Shown here: positions 35,273-44,696 of the stretch, one piece after another
Layout of the letters: each line of letters begins with the position of its first letter
Numbering within the stretch: the stretch's first letter is position 1
From: Breoghania sp037026715
GTDB lineage: Bacteria > Pseudomonadota > Alphaproteobacteria > Rhizobiales > Stappiaceae
Length of the DNA: 64,000 bases
NCBI RefSeq assembly: GCF_037026715.1
Contig: NZ_JBANCG010000008.1
Location: 1 to 64,000 of the forward strand
Reading direction: 5' to 3'
The notes under the pieces: generated by a model
Databases searched by the model: none
Seen by the model: the letters and a program-made list of their open reading frames with translations, nothing else
Told to the model about the DNA's origin: nothing
Program-made: the position numbers and the translations under genes

Positions 35273-38200
35273 ATGCGCCGTATCCTCATTGTCATCGCCG
35301 CACTGCTGTGTCTCGTCGTGCTGGCACCCGTCGCTCTGCTTGCCGCCTTGCAGACGGATGCCGCCCGCACCTTCGCGCAGCGCAAGATCTCGCAGGCGCT
35401 CACGGTCGAAGGGCGCTCCGTCGAACTCGAAGCCTTGCGCGTCGATTGGGACGGTACGATCCACGCGGGTTCGCTCGCGGTTGGAGACACCGCCGGAACC
35501 TGGCTCAAGGCCAACGGCATCCGTGCCGCGTGGTCGCCGCTGGCGCTGCTCAAGGGGCGGCTTTCAATCGGCTCGGTCCGCGTGGAGGAGATCGACGTCG
35601 CCCGTCGGCCGGAAACGCCGGCCGACGATGAAGATACTAGCTCGGAGACAGCCTCGCAGGGCAGCGGACTGCCGGTGGATGTCGACATTCCTCAGATCGT
35701 CCTCGACGAAGTCCAACTCGCGGCACCCGTCGCAGGCACCCCGGTGCGACTGGCCGCCCGAGCCAGCGTCCGCCTGCGCGCGGAGCCGGCGATCGTCGAG
35801 GCGGCGATCCATGTGGAGCGCGACGACGACATTTCCGGCCGGTTCGACGCCGCCGTCGGCTATGTGCAGGACAATCCCTTCCTGCGCATCGACCTGCGCG
35901 CATCGGAACCGGCAGGCGGGCTGATCGCCCGCTTGCTGCGCATCGACGCGCTTCCCGCCGTTGACGCGACGCTTTCCGGCGAAGGCCGGCTCGATTCCTG
36001 GCATGGTCGCCTTTCGGTGGCCCTCAACCAGCGCCAGACGGTTACGGGCCGGCTCGACCTGACGCGGGACGATGCCAACAGACAACTCGCCCTGGCGCTC
36101 GACGGGGCACTTGCCGATATCCTGCCGCCGGCGATGCGTGACGTGCTGGCCGGCTCCCTTCATGTGAAGGGAATTGCGAACCTGGCCGAGGATTACACGC
36201 CGCTCGGCGGCCATTTCGACATGACCTCGGACGCGCTCACCCTTTCGGCAACGGGCAGCTATGACAAAACCAGTCGAGAGCTTTCGGCAAAGGTGGAGGG
36301 CAATCTGCAGCGCCCGGCAAGCTGGGGCGAAGACGCCTCCAGATTGTCCGCGGACACTCTCCAGCTTGCAGCCCGCGCCACCGGTACGCTTTCGGCTGCG
36401 AACTGGCATGCGACACTGAAGGGGACCGGCCTCTCCGCCTCTCAAGGACGGCTCGACGCGCTTTCGTTCAGCGCAGAAGGCAACGAAGCCGATTTGCGCC
36501 CGGCGAGCCTGAACGTGCCGATATCTGTGAAGGTCGATGCCAATGTGGGCGCGCTCGCGTCAGCCGACCTCAAGCCGCTGACCGGGCCGGCACACCTCGC
36601 TGCCGAAGGCACGCTCAAGGCCGGCTCCGCATTCGACCTTCAGGGCCTTGAACTTCGCACCGCAGTCGCCGCCGCGACCCTTTCGGGGACCTATGCCCCG
36701 AATGACGCGAAATTCGCCGGGGACATCCAGGTTCCCGACATGGCGGCACTCTCCGGCCTGATCCAACGCCCTCTTGGTGGCGATGCACGGGTGCATGTCA
36801 ATATCGAGGGAGATCCGACACGCGAAACCGGGACGCTGAAGCTCCGCGCCATGGCCGCAAACCTCAAAACGGACGACGAGCGCCTGAGCGCGCTCCTGAC
36901 CGGCGAGACGAACCTGACCGCGACCGTGTCCCGCGCGGAGTCCGGCATGATGGAGCTATCGGATGCAACCCTTTCCGGCTCGGGGCTCGAAGCCGAGGCC
37001 TCGGGCAAGACCGATCTCGACACCATTTCAGGTGAAGCCTCGATCCGCGTTTTGGACCTGAAACCTCTCGATGAACGCGTTTCGGGGCCGCTGACCCTTC
37101 AGGCGAGTGTCTCGGGCACCCTTGCCTCGCCCGAACTCGATGCGCGTCTTGAAAGCGATCGGCTCCTCATGCAGGGCGAAGCGGTCGAGGGACTTATCGC
37201 CACCGTCAAGGGCACGGCGCCGGAGGGACGCCCGCAGGGCCAGGCCGAACTCAATGCCAGGTTCCGCGGCCAGCCGCTTTCGGCCTCCGCCACTCTGGTG
37301 AGCGATACGGACAGCACGCGCCACCTCAACGACATTACCGTAGACGCCGCAAGCACCCGCCTTGCCGGTCATCTTGCTCTTGATGCCAATGGCAGCCCGA
37401 GCGGCGCGATCGATCTGACCGCGCCGGATCTCTCCGAAATAGCTCCCCTCCTCCTGCAGGATCTGGCGGGATCGCTCTCCGCGCATGTGAACATTGCCCG
37501 GACAGATAATGTCGATACCGCCCGCATCTCGGTTCGGGCAAAGAGCCTCAAGCGCGCCGATCTGACGATCGCCGCAGCCGATCTGGACGCGACCGTCACC
37601 GATCCGCTCGCGACCCCGCGCATCGAGGGCACCGTGACGGCACGCGATATTCATCAGGGTGGAATTACCGTCACCAGCCTTTCCGGTCGCGCCAACCACG
37701 ACGGGGACGTGACGGACTTTTCCGCAAAGGCAACGCTTGATGACGGAAATCTGGAGCTTGATGGCTCGCTGAGCCCCGAGGACGACGGCTTCGCGATCAA
37801 TCTTGCCAAAGCCGGCGGCTCCTGGAAGGGACTTGAAACCGGGCTCGGCAAACAGACGAAGATCCTTGTCGAGAATGGCACGGCGAACCTGCAGGACGTG
37901 GTGCTGACGCTTGGCAACGGCACGGTGGCGGTTTCAGGCAAGGCCGGGTCGGAGCTCGATGTCGACGTGCGTCTCGATGCCGTTCCGGTTCGTCTTGCTG
38001 ACGCGGTCTCCCCCGGCCTCGGGCTGGAGGGCACCCTGTCGGGCAAAGCTCAGGCCACCGGTGCCGCCTCTGATCCGAAGGCGACGTGGGATCTCACGTG
38101 GTCCGGAGCCAGCGCCGCCCAGATCGCAGCCTACAATCTGCCTGCGATGACGGTGAAGAGCGACGGGCGCTACGAAAACAAGCGGATTACCCAGACCACG

Positions 38201-39550
38201 GTGGCCTCCATCGGAGGTGGCCAGCTGACGGCCAAAGGCTCGGTCAACCTTGGCGCGAAGCCGGCCGCGCTCGACATGAAGGTCGCCGGTGCGCTGCCGC
38301 TTTCGCTCGCGCAGCGCCGCCTGCTGAATGCCGGCCTCCGGCTCGATGGCACCGCCAATCTCGACATGACGATCGGCGGCACGATCGCACAACCGCAATA
38401 CGGCGGCACGATCTCCGGCTCGGGCCTCACCGCGGTCGGGCTCGACACGGGCGTGACCATCAAGTCCTTGAACGTCAATGCCCGCTTCTCTCCGCAACAG
38501 CTGGAAGTGACGTCGCTTTCCGGCGAGCTCGGCGGCGGCGCGCTGTCAGGCAGCGGCACCCTTGGGCTCGGCCAGGGCATGCCCGCCGATTTCTCCTTGA
38601 CGATCAAGAACGGCACGTATCAGGACGGGGCGATCGTCAAGGCCAATTTCGATGCCGACCTGAAATTCGTCGGGCCACTTGCCGGCTCGCCCGCCCTTTC
38701 CGGCAAGATCCTGCTGAAGCGGACAGACATCACCATTCCGGAGACGATTGCCGGAAAGATCTCCCCGCTTTCAGTCAAACATGTCAACGCTCCGGCCGAT
38801 GTGCGCCAGCAGACACGTGAACTGGACGGCGAAGAAGGCGGCAACAGTGGCGGCGGCGGCGCCATTCAACTCGACCTGGCGGTTCAGGCGCCCGGTCAGA
38901 TCTTCGTGCGCGGTCGTGGTCTGCAGGCAGAACTTGGCGGAACGGTCCAGATCAAGGGCACGAGCGCGTCACCGGTGACCTCCGGCGGCTTCACCCTGCG
39001 CAGGGGCACGCTCGGCGTTCTCTCGCGCCAGCTGACGTTCACAAAGGGCACGATCAGCTTCCTCGGAAGCTTCGATCCGCGCCTCGATTTCGCGGCAACG
39101 ACCTCGACCTCGGAAGCGGAGGTGACCGTCTCTGTCACAGGCAATGCATCCGATCCGAAGATCACCTTCTCGTCGTCGCCGGAAATGCCGCAGGATGAGA
39201 TCCTCGCCCAGCTCCTGTTCGGACAAAGCCTGTCGAACCTGTCAGCCGGACAGATCGCCCAGCTGGCAAGCGCGGTCGCGACGCTCGGCGGCAACGATCC
39301 GCTCGACCGGCTGCGCCAGAGCCTCGGCGTGGACAGCATCAACCTGACCACGGACGAGGAAAACAATACGTCCGTCAATCTCGGCAAGAATATTGGCGAC
39401 AAGCTTCGGCTGGGAGTTCAGCAGGGAACAGCCTCCGATTCCGGTCGCGTCACGATCGACCTCGACATCAACAAGACGCTGCGGGCACGCGGCGAGGTCG
39501 GTGAGGACGGAAATTCGAAGGCGGGCATCTATTTCGAAAAGGAATACTGA
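35273..39550 (+). CDS. tamB: Translocation and assembly module protein TamB (AsmA/DUF490 family)
   Basis: Very long inner-membrane-anchored periplasmic protein, 1425 residues. A single N-terminal helix (about 2-24) is followed by an extended repetitive beta-rich body (AsmA/VPS13-like groove predicted for the family) and the DUF490 C-terminal domain (about 1020-1425), ending GIYFEKEY. It bridges to the TamA barrel. ATG at 35273 is preceded by AAGGGAA; two upstream GTGs give 10 extra residues without better support. A 10-bp hairpin follows the stop. Confidence 0.9.
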   Translation: MRRILIVIAALLCLVVLAPVALLAALQTDAARTFAQRKISQALTVEGRSVELEALRVDWDGTIHAGSLAVGDTAGTWLKANGIRAAWSPLALLKGRLSIGSVRVEEIDVARRPETPADDEDTSSETASQGSGLPVDVDIPQIVLDEVQLAAPVAGTPVRLAARASVRLRAEPAIVEAAIHVERDDDISGRFDAAVGYVQDNPFLRIDLRASEPAGGLIARLLRIDALPAVDATLSGEGRLDSWHGRLSVALNQRQTVTGRLDLTRDDANRQLALALDGALADILPPAMRDVLAGSLHVKGIANLAEDYTPLGGHFDMTSDALTLSATGSYDKTSRELSAKVEGNLQRPASWGEDASRLSADTLQLAARATGTLSAANWHATLKGTGLSASQGRLDALSFSAEGNEADLRPASLNVPISVKVDANVGALASADLKPLTGPAHLAAEGTLKAGSAFDLQGLELRTAVAAATLSGTYAPNDAKFAGDIQVPDMAALSGLIQRPLGGDARVHVNIEGDPTRETGTLKLRAMAANLKTDDERLSALLTGETNLTATVSRAESGMMELSDATLSGSGLEAEASGKTDLDTISGEASIRVLDLKPLDERVSGPLTLQASVSGTLASPELDARLESDRLLMQGEAVEGLIATVKGTAPEGRPQGQAELNARFRGQPLSASATLVSDTDSTRHLNDITVDAASTRLAGHLALDANGSPSGAIDLTAPDLSEIAPLLLQDLAGSLSAHVNIARTDNVDTARISVRAKSLKRADLTIAAADLDATVTDPLATPRIEGTVTARDIHQGGITVTSLSGRANHDGDVTDFSAKATLDDGNLELDGSLSPEDDGFAINLAKAGGSWKGLETGLGKQTKILVENGTANLQDVVLTLGNGTVAVSGKAGSELDVDVRLDAVPVRLADAVSPGLGLEGTLSGKAQATGAASDPKATWDLTWSGASAAQIAAYNLPAMTVKSDGRYENKRITQTTVASIGGGQLTAKGSVNLGAKPAALDMKVAGALPLSLAQRRLLNAGLRLDGTANLDMTIGGTIAQPQYGGTISGSGLTAVGLDTGVTIKSLNVNARFSPQQLEVTSLSGELGGGALSGSGTLGLGQGMPADFSLTIKNGTYQDGAIVKANFDADLKFVGPLAGSPALSGKILLKRTDITIPETIAGKISPLSVKHVNAPADVRQQTRELDGEEGGNSGGGGAIQLDLAVQAPGQIFVRGRGLQAELGGTVQIKGTSASPVTSGGFTLRRGTLGVLSRQLTFTKGTISFLGSFDPRLDFAATTSTSEAEVTVSVTGNASDPKITFSSSPEMPQDEILAQLLFGQSLSNLSAGQIAQLASAVATLGGNDPLDRLRQSLGVDSINLTTDEENNTSVNLGKNIGDKLRLGVQQGTASDSGRVTIDLDINKTLRARGEVGEDGNSKAGIYFEKEY

Positions 39551-39562
39551 GGTTCTCGAACC

Positions 39563-39589
39563 GTCTCCGGCCTCAAGCGGGCCGGAGAC
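39563..39589. other. 10-bp hairpin after tamB
   Basis: GTCTCCGGCC and GGCCGGAGAC around a 7-base loop, 12 bases after the tamB stop. No T-run follows, so it is a transcript-end or stabilising hairpin rather than a classic terminator. Confidence 0.5.
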
Positions 39590-39636
39590 CACTCGGGTCG
39601 GCACGCGCCCGGTCGATAGGCTCTCGCGCAACCCGC

Positions 39637-39653
39637 CATAGAATTTTTCTATG
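39637..39653. promoter_or_regulatory. LysR-type palindromic operator candidate upstream of the MmgE/PrpD gene
   Basis: CATAGAA-TTT-TTCTATG, a perfect palindrome with 7-bp arms, 110 bases upstream of the GTG start. It contains a T-N11-A core (TAGAA...TTCTA), the general pattern of LysR-type sites, in an otherwise GC-rich stretch. The LysR gene at 41905 is the nearest candidate regulator. Confidence 0.5.
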
Positions 39654-39762
39654 CCCGGTGGCGCCGCCTTTCCCCCTAGTCTTCGCGCAACAGGGTTTAT
39701 CGCTCACAAGATCGCGCGTCGGCACCGAGCCCGACAGAGGCGACGACACGAGGGGGAAAGAC

Positions 39763-41070
39763 GTGAGCCTCATCGAGACGGTGCTCGACCTGGGCACCCT
39801 TCCGCGTTCGCAGATGCCGCCGCACAGCCTGCGGCTCGCCCGTCTTTCGCTTTTCGACTGGGCCGTCTGCGGCCGGGCCGGCACACGCGAGCCGCTTTCG
39901 GCGAAGCTGCGCGAACTGGCGGTCCACGAAGGCGGGCATCCTTCCGCGTCGATCTTCGGAGGCGGACGGTATCCGGCCCGCATGGCCGCGCTGGTCAACG
40001 GCGCCACCAGCCATGCGCTGGACTACGACGACACCCATTTCGCGCACGTGGGCCATCTCTCGGTAGGGATCTACCCCGCCGCGCTGGCGGTCGGTGAGGA
40101 AACGGGGGCCGACGGACAGAGCGTGGTCGAAGCCTTTCTGGCCGGTGCGGAGGCCGCGATAAGGATCGGTGTCGCGCTCGGCACGGCGCACTACAACCGC
40201 GGCTTTCATCAGACAGCGACGGCAGGCGCCTTCGGCGCAACGATCGCCGCCGCCCGACTTTATGGCCTTAACCGGGAGCAGACGCGGGCCGCGATCGGTC
40301 TATGCGCCACGCGCGCCTCCGGGCTGAAGTCGCAGTTCGGAACGATGGGCAAGCCCTACAATGCCGGCATCGCCGCCTCCAATGGCATCGAATGCGCGAG
40401 CCTGGCGCGGATGGGCTTCACTTCCTGTGCTGATGGCTTGAACGGCCCCCAGGGTTTCCTCCCCACCCATACGGATGCGGCCGTGCCGGACCTCGCGCCC
40501 GTCTCCGCCTTTCTCTTCGATGACGTGAAATACAAGTTCCACGCGTGTTGCCACGGCACCCACGCGATGATCGAGGGGCTTCTGGACACGTTCGCCGCGC
40601 ACCCGGCGTCCCTCGAGACCGTCGAGCGCATCACCTTGCGGACAAATCCGCGCTGGCTGAGGGTCTGCGACATTCCCGCGCCCGCGACGGGGCTCGAAGT
40701 CAAATTCAGCTACCGCTGGCTTGCGGGCATGGTTGTCGATGATCGTGCGACCGGGGTCGATACCGTCTATACGGACGCGCTCGCGGCCGACCCGTCACTC
40801 GCAGACTTCGCCCGGCGCGTCGAGGTCGTTGCCGACGAAGGCATCGATGACATGCAGGCTGCGGGCGAAATCGAGATGCGGGACGGCGAGACGCTCGCCT
40901 TCGCACACGATCTTGCGCGCCCCCTGCCTGCGGACGTGCTGGAAGAGAAGCTTCTGGCCAAGGCGAAGGCCCTCATCGGCACCGAGGCGGGTGCCTTGCA
41001 AGCCCTGATCCACGATCTTGACGACATGGATGCGGGTGCGATCGGACATATCATCAGAGATGCAGCATGA
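39763..41070 (+). CDS. MmgE/PrpD family protein (2-methylcitrate dehydratase-like)
   Basis: Protein of 435 residues matching the MmgE/PrpD fold along its length: FDWAVCGRAG near 30, NGATSHALDYDDTHF near 78-92, HVGHLSVGIYPAALAVGEE, and HACCHGTHAMIEGL near 262-275. Members include 2-methylcitrate dehydratase, cis-aconitate decarboxylase and other hydroxy-acid dehydratases. The GTG at 39763 follows GAGGGGGAAAG. It overlaps the downstream hydratase by four bases. Together they could act on a branched or dicarboxylic acid, but the substrate is not evident. No prpB/prpC genes are nearby. Confidence 0.87.
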   Translation: MSLIETVLDLGTLPRSQMPPHSLRLARLSLFDWAVCGRAGTREPLSAKLRELAVHEGGHPSASIFGGGRYPARMAALVNGATSHALDYDDTHFAHVGHLSVGIYPAALAVGEETGADGQSVVEAFLAGAEAAIRIGVALGTAHYNRGFHQTATAGAFGATIAAARLYGLNREQTRAAIGLCATRASGLKSQFGTMGKPYNAGIAASNGIECASLARMGFTSCADGLNGPQGFLPTHTDAAVPDLAPVSAFLFDDVKYKFHACCHGTHAMIEGLLDTFAAHPASLETVERITLRTNPRWLRVCDIPAPATGLEVKFSYRWLAGMVVDDRATGVDTVYTDALAADPSLADFARRVEVVADEGIDDMQAAGEIEMRDGETLAFAHDLARPLPADVLEEKLLAKAKALIGTEAGALQALIHDLDDMDAGAIGHIIRDAA

Positions 41071-41888
41071 GCGATTACGACGAGTGGATCGGATTTGAGC
41101 GCACGGCGACGGATACGGTCAGCGAACGGCTCGCCGAACACTACCGGCTGACGCTGGATGCGATGCTGGCCGATGGGGACGACCTGCCGGGCGTTCACTG
41201 GTGTCTTGCGCCGGATGCCTATCCATCGGCCGATCTGGGCCGCGACGGCCATCCGAGGACCGGCCTGTTCCTGCCCAAACTGCCGCTTCCGCGCCGCATG
41301 TGGGCGAGCGGCGAAATGACGATCGCGGAAGGATTGAGGACCGGCGACACCGTCACCCGAGTCTCAACAATCACCGACATCCGCTTCAAGAGCGGGCGCA
41401 GCGGCGATCTCGGCTTCGTGACGGTGGAACACGTTTACAGCGCGGGCGGCGCAACGCGCATCCGGGAAAAGCAGATGATCGTCTACCGCGACGATCCCGA
41501 TCCCGCAAAGCCTCAGCCGGCACCGCCACAGGCAGACGCCTGGCAAACGGTTCGGCAGGCGACGGTGGAGACGACCTCGACGCTTCTGTTCCGCTATTCC
41601 GCCCTGACCTTCAACGGTCACCGCATCCATTACGATCACCCTTACGCGACGGGCGTGGAGGGATATGCGGGCCTCGTCGTGCACGGCCCGTTGCAGGCAA
41701 CCTGGATGCAGAACATGGCGACCAGCCTTCTTGGCCGTCCGCCGCGCACCTTCGCCTACCGCGGCCTCTCCCCGCTTATCTGCGGCGCACCGGCCATCGT
41801 GGAGGCGCGCAAGGGCGACGACCGGCTGGAGCTGCGCGTGCGAAACGGCGATACGAACGTGACGACAATGCAGGCGAACGCCACCTGA
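41067..41888 (+). CDS. MaoC/HTD2-like acyl-CoA hydratase
   Basis: Hot-dog-fold protein of 273 residues, with an N-terminal hot-dog half (about 1-140) and a C-terminal half carrying the hydratase-2 motif FNGHRIHYDHPYA (182-194; Asn183, His185, His188 and Asp190 visible) and GLVVHGPLQATWM. Closest known types are fungal/bacterial HTD2 and mesaconyl-C4-CoA or itaconyl-CoA-type hydratases. It is translated by ATGA coupling with the PrpD-like gene. This supports a C4-C5 dicarboxylyl-CoA reaction, as inference. Confidence 0.83.
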   Translation: MSDYDEWIGFERTATDTVSERLAEHYRLTLDAMLADGDDLPGVHWCLAPDAYPSADLGRDGHPRTGLFLPKLPLPRRMWASGEMTIAEGLRTGDTVTRVSTITDIRFKSGRSGDLGFVTVEHVYSAGGATRIREKQMIVYRDDPDPAKPQPAPPQADAWQTVRQATVETTSTLLFRYSALTFNGHRIHYDHPYATGVEGYAGLVVHGPLQATWMQNMATSLLGRPPRTFAYRGLSPLICGAPAIVEARKGDDRLELRVRNGDTNVTTMQANAT

Positions 41889-41904
41889 CGACAGGCCCCA
41901 TCGG

Positions 41905-42849
41905 TTATTCGGGGGCCGAGACCAACTCGCCTTCCCACACGCCGCGCATGACCATGTCGCGCGCGACCTTGATCGTGATGGCCTCGACCTCCGCGCAGGC
42001 GCGCGTCATCGACTTGGCCGGATTGCGAACGAGATAGACGGGCCGCGATATGACCGGGTCGACAACCGGCGCCTTTACCAGCCTGCGCGCCGTGACGAAA
42101 TCGTGTGCGGCAGCCGGGGCGAAGATCGTGTAGCCGGAGCCGCGCGCGACCAGTTCCTTGATCTGGGTCATCGCGTCGAGCTCGGTCACCACATTGAGCG
42201 ACACGCCCGATTTTGCGGCATAGACCTCGACGATGCGCCTGAGGCCATGCGGCTCGCCCGGAAGAACCATTTCAAGTCCTTCCAGATCGCGCATTCGAAC
42301 CGGAGCGCCGGGTGGCGAGGAAAGCGGCCAGGCATCGGGCGCGGAGAAGAAATAGAGGTGTTCGTTCAGCACGTGCGTGGCGTGCAGATGCTCGCTGCCC
42401 TTCAGGTCGTAGAGAAAACCGATCTCGACCGTCTCGTCATCGATCCAGGTCTTGATGAAGCCGCTCATGGCCTCGCTCACGCGCAGACGCACGGATGGCA
42501 GCTCGATGCGAACCGTCTCGGCCAGCGGCACGGACATGACCATGGAAACCGAGGGCGGCATGCCGAACTTGACCGTTCCCTGAACGACCAGACCCAGATC
42601 CCGGATCTCGCTAATGCATCGCTCAAGGCTGTTGCAGATGTCGTAGGCATGGCGCAGCAGGACCCGCCCTTCAGGCGTCAGCACGGATCCGCGTGGCGAG
42701 CGGTCAACCAGCCGCACGCCCAGTTCCTCTTCCATGTTGATGAGGTGCTGGGACAGCGAGGGTTGCGCCACGCCAATCTTTTGCGCTGCGGCCGAGAGCG
42801 AGCGCGCCTCGGCGATGGCGATGAAATAGCGAAGTTGGCGGATATTCAA
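41905..42849 (-). CDS. LysR-family transcriptional regulator
   Basis: Regulator of about 314 residues. The helix-turn-helix begins LNIRQLRYFIAIAEARSLSAAA and continues VAQPSLSQHLINMEEELGVRL; the effector domain lies at about 90-300. It resembles NAC/CbbR-like members regulating catabolic genes. The TTG at 42849 gives the standard LysR N-terminus but has a poorly spaced GGAG; a longer reading from a TTG at 42954 would add 35 unrelated residues. It is convergent with the MmgE/PrpD-hydratase pair and is their likely regulator. Confidence 0.85.
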   Translation of the reverse strand: MNIRQLRYFIAIAEARSLSAAAQKIGVAQPSLSQHLINMEEELGVRLVDRSPRGSVLTPEGRVLLRHAYDICNSLERCISEIRDLGLVVQGTVKFGMPPSVSMVMSVPLAETVRIELPSVRLRVSEAMSGFIKTWIDDETVEIGFLYDLKGSEHLHATHVLNEHLYFFSAPDAWPLSSPPGAPVRMRDLEGLEMVLPGEPHGLRRIVEVYAAKSGVSLNVVTELDAMTQIKELVARGSGYTIFAPAAAHDFVTARRLVKAPVVDPVISRPVYLVRNPAKSMTRACAEVEAITIKVARDMVMRGVWEGELVSAPE

Positions 42850-43169
42850 GACGTCTGCATTCGCTCCTGCGGAATCGCGGCCGGGAACCTGCCCGACGGA
42901 AAACGGTCCGTTTGACTCGTTCCGAAGAACGACAATACACGCAGGATTCTCCAAAGGGGGTGTTTTATTATCGTCCTGACGCGTGCGGGTGCAGGCAGCG
43001 CTCGCAACGCGCCACGTTATAAAGCCTGGCGCCCCGCTCTTTCCTCCGTCATTGCCCGGCTTTATCCGGGCAATCCACTTCCGGTTGCGGCATGCGCTGA
43101 GAACGCGGGATCACCCGGACTGCGCCGGGTGATAACGGCGGAGAGATCGATCGATGCGCGCGCCCTCGC
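42850..43169. other. Intergenic region between LysR gene and aldehyde dehydrogenase
   Basis: Contains the upstream region of the LysR gene (42850-43000, with an AT-rich run near 42960-42975 and no clear promoter) and the palindromic element at 43046-43138. No supported gene. Confidence 0.4.
43046..43138. repeat. Paired palindromic (BIME/RIME-like) intergenic element
   Basis: Two hairpins, ATTGCCCGG-6-CCGGGCAAT (43051-43074) and ATCACCCGG-6-CCGGGTGAT (43110-43133), are separated by 35 bases. The flanks CCGTCAT and GATAACGG extend the symmetry of the whole unit. This is the layout of the dispersed palindromic elements common in Hyphomicrobiales. It lies at the 3' end of the operon ending at 43170 and may protect or end that transcript. 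Confidence 0.65.
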
Positions 43170-44666
43170 CTACCGCATGACGAACGGATTGGCGGGACCG
43201 TCGCCGTAGTCCATCCAGATCGACTTGGTTTCCAGATATTCGTTGATCGCCTCCTGTCCGCTCTCACGGCCGATGCCGGAGGACTTGAAGCCGCCGAAGG
43301 GCACCATGTAGGAGACCGCGCGGTAACAGTTGGTCCAGATGTTGCCGGCCCTCAGCCGCTTCGCCGCCCGGAACATGCGCCGCTGGTCCTTCGTCCAAAC
43401 GCCTGCGGCCAGGCCATAGTCGGTATCGTTGGCCATGTCGTAGGCTTCCTCGTCATCAGAGAAGCGAATGACCGACAGGACGGGACCAAACACCTCCTGC
43501 TGGGCGATCTGCATGGAATTGACGACGCCGGTGAAGACCGTCGGCTCGATGAAGCGCCCGTCCCCGCATTCGGCTCGCGCGGAAGGGCCTCCGCCAAGCA
43601 CGCACTCAGCGCCTTCCTTCTTCGCCATGTCGATACAGGAGAGGATCCGCTCGAACTGCGGCTTCGTGGTGACAGGGCCGACCTGCGTCGCGGCGTCCAT
43701 CGGATCGCCGATCCTTGCGGTTTTCGCCAGCGCGACGAATTCCTCGACGAAGGCGTCGTGGATGCTCTCATGCACCAGCACGCGCGAGCCGGCGATGCAG
43801 GTCTGGCCGGTGGCTGCGAAAATGCCGGACACGACCCCGCGCACCGCCGCCTTCACGTCCACATCGGGGAAGACGAGCTGGGCCGACTTGCCGCCAAGCT
43901 CCAGCGTCAGGCGCTTGAAGGTGCCCATCGCGGCGCGCGCGATGTGGCGGCCGCTGGCATCGCCGCCGGTAAAGGCGACCTTGTGCACGTGCCTGTGCTC
44001 GGTCAGCGGCGCGCCAACCTCCGCACCATACCCGGTCACGGCGTTGACGACGCCTGCCGGAAAGCCGGCCTCCTCGATCAGCCGGCAGAATTCGAGCGTC
44101 GAGGCGGAAGTGAATTCGGACGGCTTCAGCACCACCGTGCAGCCGGCGGCAAGTGCTGGCGCCAGTTTCCATGTGGTCAGCAGCAGCGGCGAGTTCCACG
44201 GCGTGATCGCAGCGACGACGCCCACCGGCACATGGCTCGTGTAGGTGAACATGTCCGGCTTGTCGATCGGGATGACCGCGCCCTCGATCTTGTCGGCGAG
44301 CCCCGCGAAATAGCGGAACCAGTTCGGGATATAGCCTGTCTGGCCGCGCATCTCGGCGTAGAGCTTGCCGTTGTCCTGGACCTCGATGCGGGCCAGATGA
44401 TCGGCATCGCGCTCCAGCAGGTCGGCAAGCCGGTGCATGAGCCGGGCCCGGGCGGACGGGTGCATCGTCGCCCATTCGCCCTTCTCCAGCGCATGGTTCG
44501 CTGCAGCTACCGCACGGTCGACATCCTCGGCATCGCAGCGGGGAATATCCGCCCAGACCTCACCGGTGAATGGATCGTCGGTCTCAAACGTCCGGCCCGA
44601 CGCGGCCGACACCCATGCACCACCGATGAAACACTTGTAGCTCTGGCGCTGCCGGATACGCTCCAT
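43170..44666 (-). CDS. NAD(P)-dependent aldehyde dehydrogenase
   Basis: Class of about 500-residue ALDHs, here 498 residues. The TPWNSP loop (155-160), KPSE (181-184), GGDASG nucleotide loop (234-239), catalytic base in LELGGKS (Glu256) and catalytic nucleophile in GQTCIAG (Cys290) are all intact. It oxidises an aldehyde to the acid. Last gene of the leftward ABC/SMP-30/ADH operon; 30 bases separate it from the alcohol dehydrogenase. It probably takes the aldehyde made by that enzyme. Substrate unknown. Confidence 0.92.
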   Translation of the reverse strand: MERIRQRQSYKCFIGGAWVSAASGRTFETDDPFTGEVWADIPRCDAEDVDRAVAAANHALEKGEWATMHPSARARLMHRLADLLERDADHLARIEVQDNGKLYAEMRGQTGYIPNWFRYFAGLADKIEGAVIPIDKPDMFTYTSHVPVGVVAAITPWNSPLLLTTWKLAPALAAGCTVVLKPSEFTSASTLEFCRLIEEAGFPAGVVNAVTGYGAEVGAPLTEHRHVHKVAFTGGDASGRHIARAAMGTFKRLTLELGGKSAQLVFPDVDVKAAVRGVVSGIFAATGQTCIAGSRVLVHESIHDAFVEEFVALAKTARIGDPMDAATQVGPVTTKPQFERILSCIDMAKKEGAECVLGGGPSARAECGDGRFIEPTVFTGVVNSMQIAQQEVFGPVLSVIRFSDDEEAYDMANDTDYGLAAGVWTKDQRRMFRAAKRLRAGNIWTNCYRAVSYMVPFGGFKSSGIGRESGQEAINEYLETKSIWMDYGDGPANPFVMR

Positions 44667-44696
44667 GTCGTCCTCCCTCTTGTTGTTTCTTGTGGC

